Below, piece by piece: positions 8,184 to 16,646 of a DNA stretch of 64,000 bases (positions within the stretch are counted from its first letter, which is position 1; each line of letters begins with the position of its first letter). Made by a program: the position numbers and the translations under genes. The DNA comes from M30B80 sp965656935 (GTDB taxonomy: Bacteria; Pseudomonadota; Alphaproteobacteria; Rhodobacterales; Rhodobacteraceae). The stretch spans positions 415,514-479,513 of the forward strand of contig CBFHMG010000001.1 in the NCBI GenBank assembly GCA_965656935.1. The letters run 5' to 3'. Under the pieces are notes generated by a model. It did not search any database. It saw only the letters and a program-made list of their open reading frames with translations, and was not told the DNA's origin.

Positions 8184-10340
8184 ATGGAAACGATCCTCCT
8201 ATTCGCCCCGCTGGTTGGCGCCCTTATCTGCGGCTTCTCATGGCGCTTGATCGGTGAACAGGCCGCCTGCATCACCGCAACGGGCTTCTTGTTCCTCTCG
8301 GCTTTGTTGAGCTGGATCTTGTTCCTCAGCTTTGATCCTGCCGCCCATGCCAATGGCTATTACACCGAGAGCCTGTTCCGCTGGATCGATAGCGGGTCGT
8401 TCTTTGCCGATTGGGCGATCCGTATTGACCGCCTGACGGCCATCATGCTGATCGTGATCACCAGCGTCTCGGCGCTCGTGCATCTCTATTCCTTCGGCTA
8501 TATGGCGCATGACGAGAATTTCCGCGAAGGCGAGAGCTACCGCCCCCGTTTCTTCGCCTATCTGTCCTTCTTCACCTTCACGATGTTGACGCTGGTCACA
8601 GCCGATAACCTGCTGCAATTGTTCTTCGGTTGGGAAGGCGTGGGCGTGGCCTCCTATCTCTTGATCGGGTTCTATTACCGTAAACCAAGCGCGGGTGCGG
8701 CGGCCATGAAGGCCTTTATCGTCAACCGTGTGGGTGATTTCGGCTTCCTTTTGGGCATCTTCGCCCTGTTCTGGATGACCGACTCGATCCAGTTCTCGAC
8801 GATCCTGCCCATGGGGGCAGATCTGGCCGAGATGACGATCACTTTCTTGGGCCTTGAGCTAAACGCGGCCAATACAATCGCGATGCTCCTGTTTGTGGGT
8901 GCGATGGGTAAATCGGCGCAATTGTTCCTGCACACATGGTTGCCAGACGCGATGGAAGGCCCGACACCGGTATCGGCCCTGATCCACGCCGCGACCATGG
9001 TGACCGCTGGTGTCTTCCTTGTATGCCGTATGTCGCCCATCATGGAATACGCGCCTTATGCGACGAATTTCATCATCATCGTGGGCGCGGCGACTGCGTT
9101 TTTCGCGGCGACTGTTGGCCTTGTTCAGAACGACATCAAACGCGTGATCGCCTATTCGACCTGTTCGCAGCTTGGCTATATGTTCGTGGCCGCAGGCGTT
9201 GGCGTCTATTCGGTCGCAATGTTCCACCTCTTCACGCATGCTTTCTTCAAGGCGATGCTGTTCCTTGGCGCAGGCTCGGTCATCCATGCCATGCATCATG
9301 AGCAGGACATGCGGAATTACGGCGGTCTGCGCAAAAAGATCCCCTATACCTTCTGGGCGATGATGTTGGGCACGCTGGCCATCACTGGTGTCGGCATTCC
9401 ATCCGTGGTGCTGACACTGGGCGGCATTCCTTTGGGCTTTGCGGGCTTCCTGTCGAAAGACGCCGTGATTGAAAGTGCCTTCGCCTTTGGCGGTGGTCTG
9501 GGCTCCTATGCTTTCTGGATGCTTGTGATTTCGGCTCTGTTCACCAGCTTCTACTCATGGCGCCTGATGTTCCTGACCTTCTATGGTGAGCCTCGTGGCG
9601 ACAAGCACACCCATGAGCATGCCCATGAAAGCCCCAAGGTTATGCTGATCCCGCTTGGCGCATTGGCGGTAGGCGCGGTCTTCTCGGGTATGGTCTGGTT
9701 CAATCCCTTCTTTGGTCACACCGATACGGTGGGTAAATTCTTCGGCGTGCCTTACGCGGAAGAGGGCCATGGCGACGAGCATGCTGATGATCATGCGGAT
9801 GAGGCCAGTGATGACCATGCCGCCGAGGATGATGCCTATGCCTCTGACGGCTATGGCGAGACGCATCACTATGTCTTCACTGGTGCCCCTGGTGAGGGGG
9901 CGATCCATGCCGCACCGGGGAACAATGTTCTCAACGATGCCCATGAAGTGCCGAAATGGGTCAAGGTCTCGCCCTTTATCGCGATGCTGATCGGACTTGG
10001 TACGGCCTATGTGTTCTATGTTGCGAACCCGTCCCTGCCGCGTCGTTGGGCCGAGACGAACCGTCCGCTTTATCTGTTCTTGCTGAATAAATGGTATTTC
10101 GACGAAATCTATGACGCTGTCTTCCTGCGCCCCGCGCAATGGCTTGGCCGCTTCTTGTGGAAACAGGGGGATGGACGGGTGATCGATGGCGGCATCAATG
10201 GGCTGGCGATGGGGATTATCCCCTTCCTCACCCGCCTCGCGGGTCGGGCTCAGTCCGGCTACCTTTTCCACTATGCATTTGCCATGGTCATCGGGATCGT
10301 TCTCCTGATCACTTGGGCAACCCTCGCGATTGGGGGCTGA
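8184..10340 (+). CDS. nuoL: NADH-quinone oxidoreductase subunit L
   Basis: The ND5-type antiporter-like subunit with the long lateral helix, 718 residues, longer than the roughly 610 of E. coli. Core motifs include the Glu of LFFGWEGVGVASYLLIG, the lysine helices with MGKSAQLFLHTWLPDAMEGP, and HAFFKAMLFLGAGSVIH. The extra length is mainly a hydrophilic insert near residues 473-590, rich in His, Asp and Glu (HTHEHAHE, then GHGDEHADDHADEASDDH). That insert sits before the C-terminal amphipathic helix region. Confidence 0.97.
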   Translation: METILLFAPLVGALICGFSWRLIGEQAACITATGFLFLSALLSWILFLSFDPAAHANGYYTESLFRWIDSGSFFADWAIRIDRLTAIMLIVITSVSALVHLYSFGYMAHDENFREGESYRPRFFAYLSFFTFTMLTLVTADNLLQLFFGWEGVGVASYLLIGFYYRKPSAGAAAMKAFIVNRVGDFGFLLGIFALFWMTDSIQFSTILPMGADLAEMTITFLGLELNAANTIAMLLFVGAMGKSAQLFLHTWLPDAMEGPTPVSALIHAATMVTAGVFLVCRMSPIMEYAPYATNFIIIVGAATAFFAATVGLVQNDIKRVIAYSTCSQLGYMFVAAGVGVYSVAMFHLFTHAFFKAMLFLGAGSVIHAMHHEQDMRNYGGLRKKIPYTFWAMMLGTLAITGVGIPSVVLTLGGIPLGFAGFLSKDAVIESAFAFGGGLGSYAFWMLVISALFTSFYSWRLMFLTFYGEPRGDKHTHEHAHESPKVMLIPLGALAVGAVFSGMVWFNPFFGHTDTVGKFFGVPYAEEGHGDEHADDHADEASDDHAAEDDAYASDGYGETHHYVFTGAPGEGAIHAAPGNNVLNDAHEVPKWVKVSPFIAMLIGLGTAYVFYVANPSLPRRWAETNRPLYLFLLNKWYFDEIYDAVFLRPAQWLGRFLWKQGDGRVIDGGINGLAMGIIPFLTRLAGRAQSGYLFHYAFAMVIGIVLLITWATLAIGG

Positions 10341-10349
10341 GACGGACCT

Positions 10350-11894
10350 ATGGACAACCTACTTTCCATCGTCACTTTCCTGCCGCTCGTGGCCGCGCTT
10401 ATCATGGCGGTCTTCCTGAGAGGCGATGATGAGGCCGCAAGGCTGAATGCCAAACGGCTGGCCTTTGCGGCCACCTCGGCCACTTTCCTGATCTCGCTTG
10501 CGATCCTTGTGGAGTTCGACCCGAACAACACAGGCTTCCAACTGGTCGAGGAACGCGCATGGCTTATGGGGCTGACCTATAAGCTGGGTGTGGACGGGAT
10601 CAGCGTTCTCTTTGTGATGCTGACAACCTTCCTGATGCCGATCACGGTTGCGGCCTGTTGGGGCGTGAACCACCGCGTCAAAGATTACATGGTGGCGCTG
10701 CTTATCCTCGAGACGCTGATGATCGGTGTATTCGTCGCACTTGATCTGGTGCTCTTCTACCTCTTCTTCGAGGCGGGCTTGATCCCGATGTTCATCATCA
10801 TCGGTATTTGGGGTGGCAAGAACCGCATCTATGCGGCCTTTAAATTCTTCCTTTATACCTTCCTCGGCTCGGTGCTGATGCTGGTGGCCATGGTCGCGAT
10901 GTTTGTCGAGGCTGGCACCACCGATATCCCAAGCTTGCTGATGCACCAGTTTGATACAGGGCCGATCAGCCTGATGGGCTGGCAGATCGCAGGCGGCATG
11001 CAGACATTGCTCTGGCTGGCCTTCTTCGCAAGCTTCGCGGTCAAAATGCCGATGTGGCCTGTCCATACATGGCTGCCCGATGCCCACGTTCAGGCGCCCA
11101 CGGCAGGGTCTGTCGTTCTGGCGGCAATCCTGTTGAAAATGGGCGGCTACGGCTTCTTGCGCTTCTCGCTGCCGATGTTCCCTGTGGCCTCCGATATCAT
11201 GGCGCCCTTGGTTCTCTGGCTGTCGGTGATTGCGATCATCTACACCTCGCTTGTGGCGATCGTGCAGGAAGATATGAAAAAGCTGATCGCCTATTCCTCG
11301 GTCGCGCATATGGGCTTTGTGACCATGGGCATCTTTGCGGCCAACCAGCAGGGTTTGGATGGCGCGATTTTCCAGATGATCAGCCACGGCTTTATCTCGG
11401 GCGCGTTGTTCCTCTGTGTGGGTGTCATTTATGACCGTATGCATACCCGCGAGATTGACGCCTATGGCGGCCTTGTGAACCGCATGCCTGCCTATGCGAC
11501 GGTGTTCATGTTCTTCACCATGGCCAATGTCGGCCTTCCGGGCACCTCGGGCTTTGTCGGTGAATTCCTGACATTGATCGGTGTTTTCCAAGTCAATACT
11601 TGGATCGGCGTTCTGGCCGCGACGGGTGTGATCCTGTCCGCAGGCTATGCACTATGGCTCTATCGCCGTGTGGTTTTTGGTGATCTGATCAAGGAAAGCC
11701 TGAAATCCATCACGGATATGGACCGCCGTGAGCGCGCCATTTTCGCGCCCCTAATACTCATGACGCTTCTTCTGGGCGTCTATCCGAGCCTCGTGATCGA
11801 TATTATCGGTCCTTCCGTCGAGGCGCTCCTGACACAATATGACACCGCACTTGCCCATTACGTTCCGGGCACGTCCGCTGTCGACAGCCACTGA
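10350..11894 (+). CDS. nuoM: NADH-quinone oxidoreductase subunit M
   Basis: The ND4-type antiporter-like proton-pumping subunit, 514 residues and about 14 helices. Signatures are FYLFFEAGLIPMFIIIGIWG (conserved Glu), the lysine-containing SFAVKMPMWPVHTWLPDAH and the later AYSSVAHMGFVTMGI. It lies 9 bases after nuoL and 9 bases before nuoN. Nothing is unusual in length or motifs. Confidence 0.97.
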   Translation: MDNLLSIVTFLPLVAALIMAVFLRGDDEAARLNAKRLAFAATSATFLISLAILVEFDPNNTGFQLVEERAWLMGLTYKLGVDGISVLFVMLTTFLMPITVAACWGVNHRVKDYMVALLILETLMIGVFVALDLVLFYLFFEAGLIPMFIIIGIWGGKNRIYAAFKFFLYTFLGSVLMLVAMVAMFVEAGTTDIPSLLMHQFDTGPISLMGWQIAGGMQTLLWLAFFASFAVKMPMWPVHTWLPDAHVQAPTAGSVVLAAILLKMGGYGFLRFSLPMFPVASDIMAPLVLWLSVIAIIYTSLVAIVQEDMKKLIAYSSVAHMGFVTMGIFAANQQGLDGAIFQMISHGFISGALFLCVGVIYDRMHTREIDAYGGLVNRMPAYATVFMFFTMANVGLPGTSGFVGEFLTLIGVFQVNTWIGVLAATGVILSAGYALWLYRRVVFGDLIKESLKSITDMDRRERAIFAPLILMTLLLGVYPSLVIDIIGPSVEALLTQYDTALAHYVPGTSAVDSH

Positions 11895-11903
11895 GGTGAT
11901 CCG

Positions 11904-13346
11904 ATGATCGGTGCTGATCTTGCCATCCTGATCCCCGAGATCGTCCTGTCCATCTATGCGATGGCCGGTCTGATCCTAGCGGTCTACACGACCAAAGACG
12001 GCATGGCCCCTGCGCTTACATGGAGCACGGCGGCTGTCTTCGTCATCATGGCCTTTTTCATCGGTGTCACCGGTGAGGGCAGCAATGCAGCCTTTAACGG
12101 CATGTTCATTGATGACGGCTTTGCCCGCTTTGCGAAGGTAACTATCCTGCTCTCAGCCGCCGCTGTTCTAATCTTGGGCCAAGATTTCATGGCGAAAAAC
12201 GAGATGGGCCGCTTTGAATACCCGATGCTGGTGACACTGGCTGTTGTCGGCATGATGATGATGGTATCCTCGGGCGATCTGATCGCTCTTTATATGGGGC
12301 TCGAGCTTCAATCGCTGGCGCTGTATGTGGTCGCCTCGATCCGCCGTGACAGCGTGCGCTCTACCGAGGCTGGATTGAAATATTTCGTGCTTGGCGCTCT
12401 GTCCTCGGGCCTTCTGCTCTATGGCTCCTCGCTGGTCTACGGCTTTGCGGGCACAACCCAGTTTGCAGGCATCATTGAGGCCGCAACCGCCGAGGGCGAT
12501 CTGTCGCTTGGCATGTTGTTCGGCCTTGTCTTCCTGCTTGCAGGTCTGGCCTTCAAGGTCTCGGCCGCGCCTTTCCATATGTGGACACCCGATGTCTATG
12601 AAGGCGCGCCAACACCTGTGACGACCCTGTTCGCCACAGCCCCGAAAGTGGCGGCCATGGCGCTGTTTGCGCGCGTGGTGCATGACGCCTTTGGCGGCGC
12701 TGTTGGCGATTGGCAGCAGATCGTGGCCTTCTTGGCAGTTGTGTCGATGTTTGTTGGGGCGATCGCTGCAATCGGGCAGACCGATATCAAACGCCTGATG
12801 GCTTACTCCTCGATCTCGCATATGGGCTTTGCGCTTATGGGCCTCTCGGCGGGCACCGCACAGGGTGTCGAGGCGATGCTGATCTATATGGCGATCTATG
12901 TGACGATGAATATCGGCGTCTTCGCCTTCATCCTGTCCATGAGCAAGGATGGCCGCCCCGTGACCGAGATTTCCAGCCTCAACAGCTTCTCCTCGAAAGA
13001 GCCGACCAAAGCTTTGGCGATCCTGCTTTTGATGTTCAGCCTTGCGGGCGTTCCGCCTCTGCTGGGGTTCTTCGGCAAATATGCGGTGCTGGTTGCTGCC
13101 GTTGATGCGGGTCTGACATGGCTGGCCATTGCTGGTGTCATCGCGTCCGTGATCGGCGCGTATTATTACCTGCGCATCGTCTATTTCATGTATTTCGGCG
13201 AAGAGCGGGATGGCCTTGATGGCAGCATGGATATGATCCAATGGGTAGGCCTTGTGGGCGCTGCCGTGATCATGCTTGCGGGTATTGTGAACCTCTTCGG
13301 GATTGAGCCTTTGGCTGCCATGGCGGCCGAGGCCTTGGTCCGCTAA
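11904..13346 (+). CDS. nuoN: NADH-quinone oxidoreductase subunit N
   Basis: The ND2-type antiporter-like subunit, 480 residues and about 14 helices. Motifs are the Glu in IALYMGLELQSLALYV, the lysine segments LAFKVSAAPFHMWTPDVYEG and TDIKRLMAYSSISHMGFAL, and a C-terminal region ending in several Ala/Met residues. It is the last structural gene of complex I here. The birA start codon follows its TAA directly, so birA expression probably depends on nuo transcription. Confidence 0.97.
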   Translation: MIGADLAILIPEIVLSIYAMAGLILAVYTTKDGMAPALTWSTAAVFVIMAFFIGVTGEGSNAAFNGMFIDDGFARFAKVTILLSAAAVLILGQDFMAKNEMGRFEYPMLVTLAVVGMMMMVSSGDLIALYMGLELQSLALYVVASIRRDSVRSTEAGLKYFVLGALSSGLLLYGSSLVYGFAGTTQFAGIIEAATAEGDLSLGMLFGLVFLLAGLAFKVSAAPFHMWTPDVYEGAPTPVTTLFATAPKVAAMALFARVVHDAFGGAVGDWQQIVAFLAVVSMFVGAIAAIGQTDIKRLMAYSSISHMGFALMGLSAGTAQGVEAMLIYMAIYVTMNIGVFAFILSMSKDGRPVTEISSLNSFSSKEPTKALAILLLMFSLAGVPPLLGFFGKYAVLVAAVDAGLTWLAIAGVIASVIGAYYYLRIVYFMYFGEERDGLDGSMDMIQWVGLVGAAVIMLAGIVNLFGIEPLAAMAAEALVR

Positions 13347-14096
13347 ATGACAGGCTGGCCCACAGGAGTGGGCCGCCGCGTCTTGGCGGAAATCGACAGC
13401 ACCATGACCGAGGGCGCACGCATTGCGCCCCAGCTTGATGGCCCTGAATGGGTGCTGGCCCTCTCGCAAAGTGATGCACGGGGCCGCCGCGGCAGGCCTT
13501 GGGTCATGCCTAAGGGCAATTTCGCGGCCTCGCTTGTCCTCCATCCGAAAGAACCACCCGCCGAAGTGGCATTACGCTCCTTTGTGGCGGCGCTTGCCTT
13601 GCGTGAGGCCTTTGTTGCCGCGTCAGGGCAGGAGAAAGCCTTTTCGCTGAAATGGCCCAATGATGTTCTTCTCAATGGCGGCAAGGTGGCGGGTATCCTG
13701 CTGGAAAGCCATGGCGTGGGCAGCCGCGTCAACCATCTGGTGATCGGTGTCGGGGTCAACCTTGCCGCAGCGCCTGATAAGGATGCCGTTGAAGAGGGGG
13801 CGGTGCGCCCCGTCAGCCTGAAAACCGCCTTTGGCGTCTCCATTACCCCCGAGGCGTTCCTTGAGCTTCTCGCGCCAGCCTATGCCCGCTATGAGGCGCA
13901 ATTTCTGACGCAAGGTTTCGGCCCGATCAGGGAGGCATGGCTTGCCCATGCCGCCCGCTTGGGCGAGGTTATCACCGCCCGCACAGGGAAGTCCGAGACA
14001 ACGGGCACTTTCCGAGATGTGGACGGGCAGGGTAATCTGGTGCTTGAGACATCTGAAGGCCGCAAATCCATCGCGGCGGCAGAGATCTTTTTTTGA
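13347..14096 (+). CDS. birA: Biotin-[acetyl-CoA-carboxylase] ligase
   Basis: Attaches biotin to the carrier domain of acyl-CoA carboxylases through biotinyl-AMP. It has 249 residues and no N-terminal winged helix, so it is a monofunctional ligase, not a repressor. Visible motifs are the AMP/biotin loop in SDARGRRGRPWVMPKGN near residue 38, the catalytic lysine region SLKWPNDVLLNGGKVAGIL near 97, and the C-terminal SH3-like part near 205-245. The ATG touches the nuoN stop. The birA-coaX-rnj order after nuoN is, from memory, common in Rhodobacterales. Confidence 0.94.
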   Translation: MTGWPTGVGRRVLAEIDSTMTEGARIAPQLDGPEWVLALSQSDARGRRGRPWVMPKGNFAASLVLHPKEPPAEVALRSFVAALALREAFVAASGQEKAFSLKWPNDVLLNGGKVAGILLESHGVGSRVNHLVIGVGVNLAAAPDKDAVEEGAVRPVSLKTAFGVSITPEAFLELLAPAYARYEAQFLTQGFGPIREAWLAHAARLGEVITARTGKSETTGTFRDVDGQGNLVLETSEGRKSIAAAEIFF

Positions 14097-14119
14097 CGAG
14101 ACAAGAAAGGGAGCGGCGC

Positions 14120-14899
14120 ATGCTTCTGTGTATCGATTGCGGCAACACGAATACCGTGTTTTCGGTGTGGGACGGAACCAAATTTCTGGTGACCCTGCGC
14201 ACCTCGACAGAACATCAACGTACGGCGGATCAGTATTATGTCTGGTTCTCCACCCTGATGGCCCATAACGGGGTCAAGATTGATATCCATGAATGCATCA
14301 TCTCCTCGACGGTGCCGCGCGTTGTCTTCAACCTGCGCGTGCTCTGCGACCGCTATTTCAATTGCCGCCCCTTGGTGGTTGGCAAAGCCGATTGCGCCTT
14401 GCCCGCTCCGCCGCGTGTGGATCAAGGCGTAGCTGTCGGGCCGGACCGTCTGGTCAATACGGCGGGTGCCTTTGACCGTCATGGCGGCGATCTGATCGTT
14501 GTGGATTTCGGCACCGCTACCACCTTCGATGTGGTGTCGCAGGACGGGGCCTATGTGGGCGGTGTCATCGCGCCGGGGGTCAACCTGAGCCTTGAGGCAT
14601 TGCACCATGCGGCAGCAGCTTTGCCGCATGTCGATATCAGCAAACCGCAAAACGTGATCGGCACGAATACGGTGGCCTGTATGCAATCTGGCGTATTTTG
14701 GGGCTATGTCGGCCTTGTGCAGGGCATTTGTGATCGAATTCGTGCAGAACGCAACGTTGAGATGCGAATAGTCGGCACCGGAGGGCTTGCGCCGCTCTTC
14801 TCGACAGGTGATGTACTGTTCAACGTGATCGAAGACGATCTGACAATGCATGGCCTGACGGTCATCCATAAATATAACAAGGACATGATTGGGCAATGA
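14120..14899 (+). CDS. coaX: Type III pantothenate kinase
   Basis: First step of coenzyme A synthesis; type III enzymes need a monovalent cation and resist feedback inhibition by CoA. 259 residues. The N-terminal phosphate loop LLCIDCGNTNTVFSVW, the VGPDRLVNTAGAF segment with catalytic Asp, and the phosphate-2 motif VVDFGTATTFDVV identify the ASKHA fold. The start at 14120 is chosen because it begins the ATPase fold and follows GAAAGGGAGCGG. An upstream ATG at 14093 overlaps birA. Its stop overlaps the rnj start. Confidence 0.95.
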   Translation: MLLCIDCGNTNTVFSVWDGTKFLVTLRTSTEHQRTADQYYVWFSTLMAHNGVKIDIHECIISSTVPRVVFNLRVLCDRYFNCRPLVVGKADCALPAPPRVDQGVAVGPDRLVNTAGAFDRHGGDLIVVDFGTATTFDVVSQDGAYVGGVIAPGVNLSLEALHHAAAALPHVDISKPQNVIGTNTVACMQSGVFWGYVGLVQGICDRIRAERNVEMRIVGTGGLAPLFSTGDVLFNVIEDDLTMHGLTVIHKYNKDMIGQ

Positions 14900-16569
14900 C
14901 AGACCGTAACCGGCTTATCTATCTTCCCCTCGGCGGCGCAGGCGAGATCGGGATGAATTCATATGTATATGGCGTAGGTGAGCCGGGAAAAGAGCGCCTG
15001 ATCCTTGTCGATGTCGGTGTCAGCTTTCCCGATATGGATGGCCAGCCCGGGGTGGATTTGATCCTGCCTGATCTGTCTTGGCTGGTTGCGCGCAAAGACC
15101 AGTTGGAAGCGATCTTCATCACCCATGCCCATGAAGACCATGTCGGCGCTTTGGGCCATCTCTACGGGCAGTTCGAAGTGCCGGTCTATTGCCGCGCCTT
15201 CACCGCGATCCATGCGCGCCGCAAAATGGATGAAGCAGGCCATGATCCCGATAATGTTCGGGTCGTTGGCGCTCTGCCCGAAACCGTGAAGGCAGGTCCG
15301 TTCAGCGTGCAATTCGCCCCCGTCTCGCATTCCATCCCTGAAAGCTCGGCGCTGGTGATCGACACTGATCATGGCCGTGTTGTGCATTCGGGTGATTTCA
15401 AGATCGACCGTGACCCTGTCGTGGGCGAGGCCTTTGACGAAGATATGTGGCGCGCAATCGGGCAGGATGGCGTGCTGGCCTATGTCTGCGACTCGACCAA
15501 TATTTTCAGCCGCCATGCAGGCCGCAGCGAAAGCCAATTGCCCGAGCCGATTGGTGCCTTGATCTCTGAGGCGAAGGGCATGGTCGTGGCCACGACCTTC
15601 GCCTCCAATGTGGCGCGTCTCAAGACCTTGGCGGATGCGGGCCGTGCCAATGGCCGTTCCATCTGCCTTTTGGGGCGGGCGATGCAGCGCATGGTCAAGG
15701 CCTCGGTCGAGGCGGGCGTGTTGACCGATTTCCCAAGCACGGTCAGCGCCGAGCAAGCCAGTGAAATCCCGCGTGAGAACCTCATGCTGATTGTCACAGG
15801 CAGCCAAGGTGAGCGGCGCGCGGCCTCGGCCTCGCTTTCGCGCGGCTCTTATCTCGGCTTGGAATTGAAAGAGGGGGATACATTCCTCTTTTCCTCGAAA
15901 ACCATTCCCGGCAATGAGATCGGCGTTGGCCGCATCCAGAATGCGCTGGCGGAAAAAGGCGTGCAGATCGTGGATGAGCAGGCGGGGTTCTATCACGTCT
16001 CGGGCCATGCCAATCGCCCCGATCTGGAAGCGATGCATGACCTCGTGCGTCCGCAAATCCTCGTGCCATGCCATGGCGAATTCCGCCATCTGCGCGAACA
16101 TGCGCGGATCGCGATGGATAAGGGCATGCTTGGGGTGGTTGCAGCCAATGGCACGATGGTTGAGCTGTCTGGCAACCAACCTGGACCCGTTGAGCATATC
16201 GATGTGGGGCGGACCTATCTGGACGGCACAGCCCTTGTGGGGGCCTTTGACGGTGTCGTGCGGGACCGGATGAAACTGGCCCTGAACGGTTTGGTCGTGG
16301 TGGCGTTGATCGTCGATGAAGATGACGAAATTCTAGCGGATTCATGGGTGGAGTTGCGCGGCCTGCCCGAAACAGTGGGCAAAGGCGAGTCGCTGGCCGA
16401 TATGATCGAGGATGATCTGTCCGAATTCCTGCCTGTCTTGAAACCCAAAACCATCTCGGATGACAACAAACTGCAGGAGGAGGTGCGCCGCAAAGTGCGC
16501 CATCTCTGCCAAGGCGAGATCGGAAAGAAACCCGAAGTGACCGTGATTGTCAGTCGCCTGATGGCGTGA
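14896..16569 (+). CDS. rnj: Ribonuclease J
   Basis: A metallo-beta-lactamase/beta-CASP ribonuclease with 5'-to-3' exonuclease and endonuclease activity in RNA processing and decay. 557 residues. The zinc motif is THAHEDHVGAL near residue 75, later ligands include HSGDFKID near 165, and the beta-CASP region has SGHANRPDLE near 368. A C-terminal domain of about 100 residues mediates oligomerisation in homologues. It overlaps coaX by 4 bases and is followed by a strong terminator. Confidence 0.95.
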   Translation: MTDRNRLIYLPLGGAGEIGMNSYVYGVGEPGKERLILVDVGVSFPDMDGQPGVDLILPDLSWLVARKDQLEAIFITHAHEDHVGALGHLYGQFEVPVYCRAFTAIHARRKMDEAGHDPDNVRVVGALPETVKAGPFSVQFAPVSHSIPESSALVIDTDHGRVVHSGDFKIDRDPVVGEAFDEDMWRAIGQDGVLAYVCDSTNIFSRHAGRSESQLPEPIGALISEAKGMVVATTFASNVARLKTLADAGRANGRSICLLGRAMQRMVKASVEAGVLTDFPSTVSAEQASEIPRENLMLIVTGSQGERRAASASLSRGSYLGLELKEGDTFLFSSKTIPGNEIGVGRIQNALAEKGVQIVDEQAGFYHVSGHANRPDLEAMHDLVRPQILVPCHGEFRHLREHARIAMDKGMLGVVAANGTMVELSGNQPGPVEHIDVGRTYLDGTALVGAFDGVVRDRMKLALNGLVVVALIVDEDDEILADSWVELRGLPETVGKGESLADMIEDDLSEFLPVLKPKTISDDNKLQEEVRRKVRHLCQGEIGKKPEVTVIVSRLMA

Positions 16570-16590
16570 GGGCAGGTCACATCCAGCATT

Positions 16591-16621
16591 AAAAAGGGCG
16601 GCCTCGCGGGGCCGCCTTTTT
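16591..16621. terminator. Bidirectional terminator between rnj and a helicase gene
   Basis: A run of A, then GGGCGGCC, loop TCGCG, then GGGCCGCC and a run of T. The symmetry lets it end both rnj (plus) and the convergent helicase gene (minus), whose stop is 26 bases away. Confidence 0.85.
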
Positions 16622-16646
16622 CATGATCTGAATGATATTGCGCGTT

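Noticed and set aside
10359..11591. 410-codon minus-strand frame
   Set aside because: Antisense to nuoM, whose motifs are complete; same shadow composition.
12168..13544. 458-codon minus-strand frame
   Set aside because: Lies opposite nuoN and birA; composition is rich in His, Arg and Gln with no family match, typical of antisense shadows.
14959..16197. 412-codon minus-strand frame
   Set aside because: Antisense to rnj; no motif, and rnj zinc ligands are clear on the plus strand.
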